Of a stretch of DNA of 64,000 nucleotides, positions 6,535 through 14,898 are shown in pieces. Where the stretch lies: the NCBI GenBank assembly GCA_963719285.1, contig CAVRBO010000002.1:62001-126000 (forward strand). Reading direction: 5' to 3'. This DNA is from C-114 sp963719285 (GTDB taxonomy: Bacteria; Chloroflexota; Limnocylindria; Limnocylindrales; CSP1-4). Position numbers and translations under genes: made by a program. The notes beneath the pieces were generated by a model. The model was given only the letters and a program-made list of their open reading frames with translations, had not been told where the DNA came from and made no database searches. Every line of letters begins with the position of its first letter. The first letter of the stretch is position 1.

Positions 6535-8748
6535 GTGGCACCACTCGACCGCAACCGCGAGGCGATGGACGATCTCGACCTGCTCCTCGGCGCGCTGCCC
6601 ATGGAGGTCGTGGCCGCCGTCCACGCCCTGCCCGACAAGTCGCAGCTCATCGAGGTCGTGCTCGACCTGGGTCGCCGGCCGGAGGCGCGCTTCCCGAACA
6701 GCGAGGTGATCCTCCTCGACCGCGAGGTGACCGAGGCCGACATCGACCACGTCGTGGACCACATCGGGAACTTCGGGGACGACAACCGGGCGGGCATCGA
6801 GCGGACGCTCCACCGCATCTCGGCGATCCGCAACCGCAAGGGCAAGGTCGTCGGCCTCACCTGCCGGATCGGCAAGGCGGTGTTCGGGACGATCGAGATC
6901 ATCCAGGACTTCGTGGAGTCCGGGAAGAGCATCCTGATCATGGGCCGGCCGGGCATCGGCAAGACGACGATGCTGCGCGAGGCTGCGCGGGTGCTCGCCG
7001 ACGACCTCGGCAAGCGGGTGGTCGTGGTCGACACCTCGAACGAGATCGCCGGCGATGGCGACATCCCCCACCCGGCGATCGGCAAGGCTCGCCGGATGCA
7101 GGTCCGCACGCCCTCCCTCCAGCACGAGGTGATGATCGAGGCGGTCGAGAACCACATGCCCCAGGTGATCGTCATCGACGAGATCGGGACGGAGCTCGAG
7201 GCCCAGGCCGCCCGGACGATCGCCGAACGCGGCGTCCAGCTCATCGGCACGGCCCACGGCAACAACCTCGACAACCTGATGCTCAACCCGACCCTGTCGG
7301 ACCTCATCGGCGGGATCCAGACGGTCACCCTGGGCGACGAGGAGGCCCGCCGCCGGCGCTCACAGAAGAGCGTGCTCGAGCGCAAGCAGCCGCCCACGTT
7401 CGACGCGATCATCGAGATCCAGGACCGTGAGCGGGTCGTCGTCCACGGCGACGTCGCCGAGACGATCGACGCGCTGCTGCGCGGCGAGGCGGTCGCGCCC
7501 GAGCTGCGCTGGCGCGACGAGGAAGGTGTCCATCGCTCCCAGTCACGGCCGCGCCCGTCACCGCGCGAGCAGCTCGGCGCCGAGCGGTTCGCCGGCCTCA
7601 TCGGCAGCGGCCAGCCGTGGCGGATGGAGCCGGGTTGGCGAGGAGAAGGCGCCTATCGGAGCCCCGGCTTCGGGGCGGCCGGCGGGACGACGTTCCACGA
7701 GGGTGACCGGAGCGGCTACCGGCCGGGCTATCGCCCCGGCACGTCCGGGGGCTGGCGCCAGACGCGCGGCGGATCCACCCGCGAGTCGGGCTCGCGCGAG
7801 GGCGGGCGAACGCGTGCGTCCGGGCTGCCCGGCGGCGGACTCAATGGCGGCGCGGGCGACCCGTCAGCCGGTCGGCTCGTGATGCCCGGGGAGCATTTCG
7901 GCCCCGACCGGGTGGCGGGTGCCGGGCTGTCCGTCCGGCCGGAGGATCGGCCGTTCGTCGCCGGCGACATCGCCGACCGGGGTCCGCTGGAACGTGGCGC
8001 GCCGGCTCTCACCGCGGACGATCGGGCGCGCGACGCGCGCGAACGCGGGCGCCAGAAGGCGTGGCGCGACCAGGCCGCTCGGGCCATCGACGCGCTCAAG
8101 GCGGACGAAGGGACCGGGCCGGTCAACGCCGAGGAGATGGCCGCGGCGGCGGACCGGGCCCTGGCTGCGGTCGCCGCGCTGCCGCCGGTGGACCTCGAGG
8201 CGGACGAGCCCGAGGAGGCCGACGAGCCGGACGAGGCGGGGACGACCGTCCTCCATGTCGAGAACGCCGGCACCCTGCCGACGCTCCGTGTCCTGCCCCA
8301 GGGCATCAGCCGCAAGCGGCTCGAGCAGTCGATCCGCGAGCTCCAGCTGCCGGTGATCATCGCCCGCGATGTCGACGAGGCGGACGTGGTCATGACCCTC
8401 CGCCCGGAGTACCGCCAGAAGACGCCCGTCCTGCGCGAGGCCGAGGAGCGGGCGATGCCGATCTACGTCCTCAAGACGAATTCGGTCCAGCAGATGCAGG
8501 CGAGCCTGACCTCGATCTTCGCGCTCGAGCTCGACCCGCGCGACGCCGCGATGCGCGAGACGGAGGAGGCGATCGACATCGTCCTGAGCCGCTCGGAACC
8601 GGTCGAGCTGGCACCGCAGAACGCGTACATCCGGCGGCTCCAGCACCAGATGGCCGAGCGGGCGAACCTCGTCTCCCGCTCCCGCGGCCGCGAACCGTAC
8701 CGCCGCGTGCGCCTCTACCCGGACGTGGCCCGGACCGCCTGGCGCTGA
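6535..8748 (+). CDS. SpoIIIAA/Ycf45-like AAA ATPase with C-terminal R3H domain
   Basis: A 737-residue protein. The N-terminal 330 residues are a SpoIIIAA/Ycf45-type P-loop ATPase: Walker A GRPGIGKTT at 137-145, VVVVDTSNEIAGDGDIPHP, Walker B VIVIDEIG at 211-218, and LIGTAHGNNLDNLMLNPTLS. Residues about 345-560 are a low-complexity Gly/Arg/Ser-rich, then acidic linker. The C-terminus has a conserved strand-helix domain (ADVVMTLRPEYRQKTPVLRE) and an R3H nucleic-acid-binding motif, RRLQH followed by SRSRGREPYRRVRLYP. The start is a GTG preceded by AGGGAGG. The role is unknown; homologues in plants and cyanobacteria suggest single-stranded nucleic-acid binding. The very long linker is unusual. Confidence 0.88.
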   Translation: MAPLDRNREAMDDLDLLLGALPMEVVAAVHALPDKSQLIEVVLDLGRRPEARFPNSEVILLDREVTEADIDHVVDHIGNFGDDNRAGIERTLHRISAIRNRKGKVVGLTCRIGKAVFGTIEIIQDFVESGKSILIMGRPGIGKTTMLREAARVLADDLGKRVVVVDTSNEIAGDGDIPHPAIGKARRMQVRTPSLQHEVMIEAVENHMPQVIVIDEIGTELEAQAARTIAERGVQLIGTAHGNNLDNLMLNPTLSDLIGGIQTVTLGDEEARRRRSQKSVLERKQPPTFDAIIEIQDRERVVVHGDVAETIDALLRGEAVAPELRWRDEEGVHRSQSRPRPSPREQLGAERFAGLIGSGQPWRMEPGWRGEGAYRSPGFGAAGGTTFHEGDRSGYRPGYRPGTSGGWRQTRGGSTRESGSREGGRTRASGLPGGGLNGGAGDPSAGRLVMPGEHFGPDRVAGAGLSVRPEDRPFVAGDIADRGPLERGAPALTADDRARDARERGRQKAWRDQAARAIDALKADEGTGPVNAEEMAAAADRALAAVAALPPVDLEADEPEEADEPDEAGTTVLHVENAGTLPTLRVLPQGISRKRLEQSIRELQLPVIIARDVDEADVVMTLRPEYRQKTPVLREAEERAMPIYVLKTNSVQQMQASLTSIFALELDPRDAAMRETEEAIDIVLSRSEPVELAPQNAYIRRLQHQMAERANLVSRSRGREPYRRVRLYPDVARTAWR

Positions 8749-8752
8749 CCGG

Positions 8753-10213
8753 CTAGCGGAACTCCCGGCGGAGGGCTGAGACGGCGGCGTGGTGGCCGCA
8801 CATGCCGTGGACGCCGCCGCCGGGTGGCGTTGCCGACGAGCAGAGGTAGATGCCTTTCGCCGGCGTCGCGTACGGGTCGAGCGAGGGGACCGGGCGGAAG
8901 ACGAGCTGGCGCCAGTCCTGGACTCCCACGTTGATATCGCCGCCGACATAGTTCTCGTCGTAGGCGGCGACCTCGGTCGCGTTCTTCGTGGCCCGGGCCA
9001 GGATGAGATCCGCGAAGCCGGGAGCGAAGCGCTCGATCTGGGCCTCGATCCGGGCGGTCATGTCCAGCGTCGACCCGGACGGCACGTGGCAGTAGGCCCA
9101 GGCGGTGTGCCTGCCGGCGGGCGCCCGCGACGGGTCGAACTGGCTCTGCTGGACGACGAGGACGAACGGGCGCTCGGCGTGCCGGCCGGTCGCGACCTCG
9201 GATTCGGACGTTGCGATCTCTGTGAGCGTGCCACCGACGTGGACCGTGCCGGCTCCTCGTACGGCGGCGTTCGTCCACGGGATCGGCGCCGAGAGTGCCC
9301 AGTCGATCTTGAAGATGCCCGGGCCGTAGCGGTAACGCTCGAGGCGTCGGCGGTACCCGGCCGGGAGACGGTCGCCGCAGACCTCGAGCATCGTTCGCGG
9401 CGACGTCGCGAAGAGGATCGCCTTCGCCGGGGGGAGCTCGTCGAGGCGCCCGATGCGCCGACCGGTGACGACCTCACCGCCGAGCGATGCGAGCTCTGCC
9501 ACGAGCGCATCGGTGAGCACGCCGCTCCCGCCGGCGATCATCGGCCAGCCGACGGCGTGCGCGAAGAGGCCCAGCGCGAGCCCGAACGAGGCGCTCAACC
9601 GAGCCTCGAGCCGCAGCATCGAATGGGCGGCGAGGCCGCCGAACAGGGCTTGGGCCTCGTCCCCACCGAACCGCGAGCGCGCGAGCCCCACGGCAGAGCG
9701 CAGGGCGGGGAGCCCGAAACGGGCCAGCGCGAGCGGATGTCGCGGGACATGGACGACCGGCCCGAGCAACTCGGGCGCAAGCTTGTCGACCTCGCCCGAG
9801 ATGCGCCCGAATGTCCGGCGCCAGGCCCGCCCGTCGGTACCCAGCCCAGCGGCCGTCGTCTCGACCGAGCGATGGATGATCCCTGCCCGTCGGCCATCGA
9901 GCGGCTGGGCGACGGGCACGTCCGGGTGGATGAACGTCACTCCGTGAGCGGCGAGGTCGATCGAGCGGAAGAACGGCGACGCAAGGGCCGTCGGATGGAT
10001 CGCCGAGCAGGGATCGTGCCGGTAACCGGGGAGCGTCAGCTCTGCCGTTCGAAGGCCGCCGCCGGGGGTGTCGGCCGCCTCGTAGACAACGACCGAGCGC
10101 CCGGCCCGCGCGAGCGTGATGGCCGCGGCCAGCCCGTTCGGACCCGATCCGACGACGATCGCATCGGGTGCGTCGGTCGTCACGAGCGGACCGTCATGCG
10201 GCAGCCGCGCCAC
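8753..10213 (-). CDS. phytoene dehydrogenase-like FAD/NAD(P) oxidoreductase
   Basis: A 486-residue flavoprotein of the phytoene desaturase / amine oxidase group. The dinucleotide-binding fingerprint AIVVGSGPNGLAAAITLARA is followed by the acidic strand end VVYEAADTPGGGLRT. The C-terminus has the FAD-contacting YLCSSATPPGGGVHGMCGHH. Middle landmarks are GGSGVLTDALVAEL and YRYGPGIFKIDWAL. Substrate unknown: no other carotenoid genes are near, so it may be a lipid or pigment oxidoreductase rather than CrtI. It is convergent with the AAA-R3H gene, 4 bp apart. Start uncertain: GTG at 10213 (used) or GTG at 10180. Confidence 0.85.
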   Translation of the reverse strand: MARLPHDGPLVTTDAPDAIVVGSGPNGLAAAITLARAGRSVVVYEAADTPGGGLRTAELTLPGYRHDPCSAIHPTALASPFFRSIDLAAHGVTFIHPDVPVAQPLDGRRAGIIHRSVETTAAGLGTDGRAWRRTFGRISGEVDKLAPELLGPVVHVPRHPLALARFGLPALRSAVGLARSRFGGDEAQALFGGLAAHSMLRLEARLSASFGLALGLFAHAVGWPMIAGGSGVLTDALVAELASLGGEVVTGRRIGRLDELPPAKAILFATSPRTMLEVCGDRLPAGYRRRLERYRYGPGIFKIDWALSAPIPWTNAAVRGAGTVHVGGTLTEIATSESEVATGRHAERPFVLVVQQSQFDPSRAPAGRHTAWAYCHVPSGSTLDMTARIEAQIERFAPGFADLILARATKNATEVAAYDENYVGGDINVGVQDWRQLVFRPVPSLDPYATPAKGIYLCSSATPPGGGVHGMCGHHAAVSALRREFR

Positions 10214-10442
10214 GCCTTCGCGGTCGCCGTGACGGCCAGGTCGTCATATCGGGCGTTGGCGACTGACAAGGGCCGCGGCGGGCCGTCCGAGACGGCGCCC
10301 AGGGCGCGATCCGTGCTCATTGACCGAGCCGGAGGCCGACGCAACACCTCGCCGAACGACCGTAACGGCCCGCTTGGCCGCCGTATGACGACCTGGGCGT
10401 CATCCAACAGCACAAGGGGCGGTCGCGCGGCGGAACCGGCGT

Positions 10443-11192
10443 TCAGCTCGGGGCGCGTCGGTTTACCCGGCGCGAGATCCAGCGCACCGGCGCCGTGACC
10501 GTCGAGATGGCCGAGTTGATCGTGGCGCTGTGGCGCAGGTTCCGGACGTGCCGCCACTGGCGGCGCTTGTCGACGCACGTCTTCTGGGTATCGACCAGCG
10601 GTTCGGCCACGCCGACGCTCCGCGCGAGCGACTCGAGCGTCTGCTCCCAGAACCTGTCGTTCATGCGGCTGCCGCCGAAGGTGTAGGCGAGCTCGTCGAA
10701 CGGGTCCGACGCGCGCTCGAGGGCCTGTGCCTGGGCAACGGTGACGTCGCCGTCGCGGAACGCCGAGAAGGTGATCCATGCCGAGAGGGTATGTCCTTCC
10801 GGGGTCATGAACGTGAACGACTCGTCGTCCGCGTAGAGGACCATCACGCCCGTTGACAGGCGGACGGGTGCGCCGGGCAGCGGCGCGAGGTCGAGGAGCG
10901 CGACTTCGCCCGGCACGATCCCGGCCAGGGGAGCATGGAACCGGCCGCTCTTCGGCCAGAACGTCGCGAAGTCGCGCTTCCAGACGGTGATGAGCGCCTG
11001 GGGCGTCACATCCGTGCCCTCGAGGCGGACGCGGAACGTCTTCTGCCACATCCGCCCGAAGCCGTGGAGTGGCCCGGTCACTTTCCGGCCGGTGACCGTG
11101 TCCTGGGGACCGGTGGCGGTGGTGGCCAGGCGTTCGACCGGACGCGCCCAGGCGTCGCGGTCGCGGGGAGTTCGCGGTTCGGCGGTCGTCAT
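10443..11192 (-). CDS. conserved hypothetical protein
   Basis: A 249-residue soluble protein, not recognised with confidence. It has a well-formed mixed fold rich in aromatic motifs: GFGRMWQKTFRVRLEG, FATFWPKSGRFHAPLAG, VMVLYADDESFTFMTPEGHT, AWITFSAF, and an Arg-rich C-terminus ending ISRRVNRRAPS. The VLYADDESFTFMTPEGH part resembles the hydrophobic-pocket proteins of the SRPBCC/DUF1990 type, but that is only a resemblance. The ATG at 11192 has AAGGAG about 9 nt upstream. It lies directly downstream of the two STAS genes on the same strand and could be their last operon member. Confidence 0.6.
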   Translation of the reverse strand: MTTAEPRTPRDRDAWARPVERLATTATGPQDTVTGRKVTGPLHGFGRMWQKTFRVRLEGTDVTPQALITVWKRDFATFWPKSGRFHAPLAGIVPGEVALLDLAPLPGAPVRLSTGVMVLYADDESFTFMTPEGHTLSAWITFSAFRDGDVTVAQAQALERASDPFDELAYTFGGSRMNDRFWEQTLESLARSVGVAEPLVDTQKTCVDKRRQWRHVRNLRHSATINSAISTVTAPVRWISRRVNRRAPS

Positions 11193-11218
11193 GGCGGGGC
11201 TCCTTAGGGCGGCGAAGG

Positions 11219-11575
11219 TCAGCCGGCGGCGGCCAGGGCGTCCGCTTCGGTGTCGTGGATGCCGATCGCCTCGTCAAGGCGGGTCAGCGCGAGGATCTGG
11301 CGGTAGTGCTCGTTGAGGCCCACCGCGAGCAGGCGCTGGCCCTGCCGCTGGATCCGCACGAGGAGGGTGACGAGCAGGCCGATCCCACCGCTGTTCATGT
11401 ACTCGAGGCCGCTGAAGTCGAGGAGGATCGTCCGGGCACCGCCGGCTGACGCCTGGGCGTACGCGGCCATGAGCGCGGCCTCGCTGCCCGACGTCACGTC
11501 GCCGTCGATGCTGATCACGCTCACGCTCGGGTCGCTCGTCGATCGGACCCCGACGCGGGTGGCCGTCTCGCTCAT
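11219..11575 (-). CDS. STAS-domain anti-sigma factor antagonist
   Basis: A 118-residue single STAS domain of the SpoIIAA/RsbV type. The phospho-acceptor region is LLDFSGLEYMNSGGIGLLV; the Ser in NSGG is the expected phosphorylation site. Such proteins, when dephosphorylated, bind an anti-sigma kinase and free its partner. The start overlaps the stop of the upstream STAS gene by 4 bp (ATGA), so the two are translated together and belong with the SpoIIE-type phosphatase just upstream. Its partner sigma or effector is not in the window. Confidence 0.9.
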   Translation of the reverse strand: MSETATRVGVRSTSDPSVSVISIDGDVTSGSEAALMAAYAQASAGGARTILLDFSGLEYMNSGGIGLLVTLLVRIQRQGQRLLAVGLNEHYRQILALTRLDEAIGIHDTEADALAAAG

Positions 11576-11931
11576 GGTCGTCCTCCGTCGCTGGCTGCCG
11601 AGACGGGCGTCTCGTCGAGCATCGTCATGAAGTCCGAGAGCCGCGTGATCCGGAAGATCTCGCGGTAGTGCTCGGTCAGCCCGCGGGCACGGATCTCGCG
11701 GCGATCGCGTCGCGCGTCGGCCAGGAACCGCACGATGAGCGCGATCCCGGTGCTGTTGATGTAGTCGACATCGCCGAAGTCGAGCTCCACCGCGGACGCG
11801 CCCAGCGCCTCGGCGCGCTCGTAGGCGCCGGCGATCGCGGCGTCGGCGTCCCGGTCGATCTGCCCGCTCAGGACCACCCGGGCGAGTTCAGGGCCGCCGT
11901 CGACGACGGCCTCAAGCGGACGTGCGGCCAT
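11572..11931 (-). CDS. STAS-domain anti-sigma factor antagonist
   Basis: A 119-residue second STAS protein, related to the next one: ELDFGDVDYINSTGIALIV carries the phospho-acceptor Ser in NSTG, and the end region TEHYREIFRITRLSDF matches its neighbour's TEHYRQ-type stretch. Its start lies 20 bp inside the 3' end of the phosphatase gene and its stop overlaps the next STAS gene, so phosphatase-STAS-STAS is one translationally coupled unit. Two antagonists for one phosphatase suggests two outputs or a competition design. Confidence 0.9.
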   Translation of the reverse strand: MAARPLEAVVDGGPELARVVLSGQIDRDADAAIAGAYERAEALGASAVELDFGDVDYINSTGIALIVRFLADARRDRREIRARGLTEHYREIFRITRLSDFMTMLDETPVSAASDGGRP

Positions 11932-13558
11932 CGTGGCCTCCTTCCAGGTCGAGGGTCAGGGTCACCGTCTGGTTGTCTTCGCCCGGTGTCACTTCTACCC
12001 GGTCGACCATGTGCTTGATGAGGAACAGGCCCCAGCCGCGGGGCTTCTGAAGCCCGGCGAGCTTGGCCTCGATGTCCGGCTCCTCCGCGTCGTCGCCGGG
12101 GATGGGGCCGCCGAGGGCGCGATCGACGATCGCGATCCGGAGCTCGGCGTCGGTCACGGTCACGCGGATCTCGACCGGCACGTCCGGCGAACCGCCGCTG
12201 CCGTACTCGATCGCGTTCATCGCCGCCTCGCTCACGGCCGTCTTGAGTCGCTCGAGGCGGGCGGGTTCGATCGCGAGCGGGGCGACCGCCTCGGCGACGC
12301 GCTCCATCGCCTCGCGCTCGTTGCCGAGCTCCCCCGGCAGGACCAGGTCGAGGAGCGTCCGCTCCACCGGATCGGCCGGCCGCCCGTCCCGGGCGAACTC
12401 TGACGCCGCATGACCGTTCGAGCGGCGGATCGTGACCAGGGTGATGTCGTCCTCCTGCTCCCAGCCTCGGCCGGTGAAGGCGTGGAGCCCGAGGAGCAGG
12501 TCGTCGATGAGCTCGCCCCCGGCGAGGTCGGACGCCATGGCCTCCCGCAGCCGGGGGAAGCCGTACATGTCGCCACTCGGGTCGTGCGCCTCCACGAGCC
12601 CGTCCGAGTAGAGCAGGACGTTTCCGCCCGGCTCGATGACCGCTTCGCGTTCCTCGTAGGTCATCCCTGGGAGCAAGCCGAGGGGCATCCCGGTCGCTCG
12701 GAACTCGATGACTCCGTCCGCGGTCCGGACGTATGGCAGGTTGTGGCCGGCGTTCGCGAACACGACCCGCCCGGTCCGCGGGTCAAGCACGAGATAGAGG
12801 CACGTCACGAACATCTTCTCGGGCATCTCGGCGACGAGGAGTTCGTTCGCGTGCTCGAGGACCTTCGAGGGTGACACGAGCCGCGGGGCGTCGCCGCGGA
12901 GGATGCTGTGGGTCCGTGCCATCACCAGGGCCGCGGGCACGCCTTTGTCCGTGACGTCGCCCACGACGATGCCGATCCGCCCGTCGGGCAGTTCGATGAA
13001 GTCGTAGAAGTCGCCGCCGACCGCCCGTGCAGGACCGTAGTAGGCCGCGATCTGCCAGTCATCGAGCTTCGGCAACTCGCGCGGCAGGAACTGCTGCTGG
13101 ATGAGCGTCGCGACCCGCATCTCCTCGGCATACCGCTCCCGGGACTGGAGCTCGGCGGCCTGCTCCTGGACCAGCTGGGCGACCCGCACGGCGGGCGCGG
13201 CCTGGGCGGCGAGGCTGGCGAGGAGCCGCCTGTCGTCCGTGGAATACTCCTGCTCCGACAGACGCGGTCCCAGGTTGAGCGTACCGATCAGCTCACCCTG
13301 GCTGACCAGCGGCACGACCAGGACGACGCCGGCGGCCTGCATCACGCGCAAGGCGGGCGAATCGAGTTCAAGGGTGGACACATCGACCGGGCCCGGCGCG
13401 GCCTGCAGGTAGGCGAGCAGCGGATCGTTCGGAGCGATGTCGATCTCGGGGCCGGTCGCGACCGCGGCCGGGGCGGCGAGCGGGAGGGTCGCGCTCGTGA
13501 CGTCGCCGGCGTCCCGGCCGATGCGGAGGGTCCGGCGGACCGTTCGGATCAACGTCAT
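11912..13558 (-). CDS. GAF-SpoIIE phosphatase-HATPase fusion (partner-switching regulator)
   Basis: A 548-residue cytosolic regulator with three parts. Residues about 45-150 are a GAF domain (VMQAAGVVLVVPLVSQGEL, LNLGPRLSEQEYSTDDRRLL). Residues about 165-375 are a PP2C/SpoIIE phosphatase with the metal ligands in ARAVGGDFYDFIELPDG, VVGDVTDKGVPAALVMA, LYSDGLVEA and WEQEDDITLVTI. Residues about 400-540 are an anti-sigma-like histidine-kinase ATPase with AVSEAAMNAIEYGSG and RGWGLFLIKHMVDRVEV. So one protein holds both the STAS phosphatase and an RsbW-like Ser kinase candidate. It leads a coupled operon with two STAS genes. ATG at 13558; TAGAAC lies 6 nt upstream. Confidence 0.93.
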   Translation of the reverse strand: MTLIRTVRRTLRIGRDAGDVTSATLPLAAPAAVATGPEIDIAPNDPLLAYLQAAPGPVDVSTLELDSPALRVMQAAGVVLVVPLVSQGELIGTLNLGPRLSEQEYSTDDRRLLASLAAQAAPAVRVAQLVQEQAAELQSRERYAEEMRVATLIQQQFLPRELPKLDDWQIAAYYGPARAVGGDFYDFIELPDGRIGIVVGDVTDKGVPAALVMARTHSILRGDAPRLVSPSKVLEHANELLVAEMPEKMFVTCLYLVLDPRTGRVVFANAGHNLPYVRTADGVIEFRATGMPLGLLPGMTYEEREAVIEPGGNVLLYSDGLVEAHDPSGDMYGFPRLREAMASDLAGGELIDDLLLGLHAFTGRGWEQEDDITLVTIRRSNGHAASEFARDGRPADPVERTLLDLVLPGELGNEREAMERVAEAVAPLAIEPARLERLKTAVSEAAMNAIEYGSGGSPDVPVEIRVTVTDAELRIAIVDRALGGPIPGDDAEEPDIEAKLAGLQKPRGWGLFLIKHMVDRVEVTPGEDNQTVTLTLDLEGGHDGRTSA

Positions 13559-13641
13559 GGCCCTGTTCTACCCCTCCGTCGTCCGGATTCCGTTACGAAA
13601 GGATCCAGTGTCGTGGATTCGGAACGCCAATAGAGTGCGGG

Positions 13642-14898
13642 TCACGGCTTGCGCAACCAGACGCCGACCGACGCCGGCGCGACGGTGCTCGTGATGATGG
13701 TCCTCAGCTCGCCGCCCAGGTCCTCCACGTTGATCTCGTCTCGGAATCGGGTTCCGAGTGCCGCGATGGCTTGGCTCGCGTCGTATCTCGCGCGGTCGAA
13801 GCTACGGTCCACCCCGGTCTGGATGCGCCGACGGACGGGCTGGAAGAGCGACGCCACGACGAGGGTGGAGACAGCCACAGCCAGGGCGCTCCCGCCCGTG
13901 AGGGTGGCGAAGAACGCCTGCAGACCGACGACGAGCCCGACGAACACCGCGGCGAGCAGGCCGGTCACGAGCGCCCAAGCGAGCGTGCGGCTGATGATTC
14001 GGTCGATCGAATAGAGCTTGTAGCGCAGGACCGCGATGCCCACGGCGATCGGCAGCAGCGCGGGGCTCGACACGGCGAGCAGGCTGAGGGCGGTGGTCTG
14101 GCCCGACCCATCGGTAAGGCTGAGCGAGAGGAGGACGATGACGGCGACACTGGCGGCGGCGAACCACTTGAGCTGCTCTCGCTCCACGCCCCGCGAGCGT
14201 CGGAAGCGGATCGTGATGCCGGCCAACGCCAGCACGAGCGCACCGAACAGGGCGATGGCGTACAGGACTTCCCCGAGAGGCGCGATGGTCTGGAGCCAGG
14301 CGATGCCTGCGATCGCAAGGGGGTTGCGGCCCTGGCCGTCCGCGATCGGGCCGGGCCGAGTGGCGATCAGCAGGCTGCCGACCGTCAGTGCTGCCGCGAT
14401 CGCCCGAACCGGCCACCGCCAACGAGGGCCCGGGAGGCGCCCGTCCGGGAAGACGAGGGCCAGCAGGCCGCCGCCCACGACAAGCGTCGGGTTGACCCCC
14501 ATCCCACCGAGGAGGGTCAGGAGGGCGGCGAGGGGATCGTCTACTCCGACCGTGGCAGTGAGCACCGCCCCGAGGACATAGCCAAGGAACGTCAGCACCA
14601 TCAGGACGGCCCCGACCATCATGACGAGGCCCACGCGGTTCTCCGACAGCCGGAGCGTGAGGACGGCGCCGACGCTCGAGAAGGCCAGGACGTCGACAGC
14701 CAATCCGACGAACGTGGGATCGATTCCACCATCGGAGACGCCGCCCCGGTGTCCACTGGCGACGACGATCGCGACGGCACCGATCAGCGTTCCCATCCAC
14801 GTCGCGCCAACGGCCACCAGTCGGATCGTGCCGAGCGTCGGCGGAGCGGACGCGCCGCCTGTGCCGACCCCGACGGGCATGAGCGCCCTGTCCCTCAT
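13642..14898 (-). CDS. multi-TM sensor-like protein (kinase-less), paralogue 2
   Basis: A 418-residue membrane protein with about nine hydrophobic spans, for example VAVGATWMGTLIGAVAIVVA and PTLVVGGGLLALVFPDGRLP. A signature found in membrane domains of Chloroflexota/actinobacterial sensor kinases follows: VLRYKLYSIDRIISRTLAWA, then SLFQPVRRRIQTGVDRSFDR and ARYDASQAIAALGTRFRDEI. It ends after IITSTVAPASVGVWLRKP with no phospho-acceptor His helix and no ATPase domain. The ATG at 14898 overlaps the stop of the upstream paralogue (TGATG), so the pair is coupled. Role inferred: signal-receiving half whose output partner is encoded elsewhere, possibly the phosphatase next door. Confidence 0.7.
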   Translation of the reverse strand: MRDRALMPVGVGTGGASAPPTLGTIRLVAVGATWMGTLIGAVAIVVASGHRGGVSDGGIDPTFVGLAVDVLAFSSVGAVLTLRLSENRVGLVMMVGAVLMVLTFLGYVLGAVLTATVGVDDPLAALLTLLGGMGVNPTLVVGGGLLALVFPDGRLPGPRWRWPVRAIAAALTVGSLLIATRPGPIADGQGRNPLAIAGIAWLQTIAPLGEVLYAIALFGALVLALAGITIRFRRSRGVEREQLKWFAAASVAVIVLLSLSLTDGSGQTTALSLLAVSSPALLPIAVGIAVLRYKLYSIDRIISRTLAWALVTGLLAAVFVGLVVGLQAFFATLTGGSALAVAVSTLVVASLFQPVRRRIQTGVDRSFDRARYDASQAIAALGTRFRDEINVEDLGGELRTIITSTVAPASVGVWLRKP

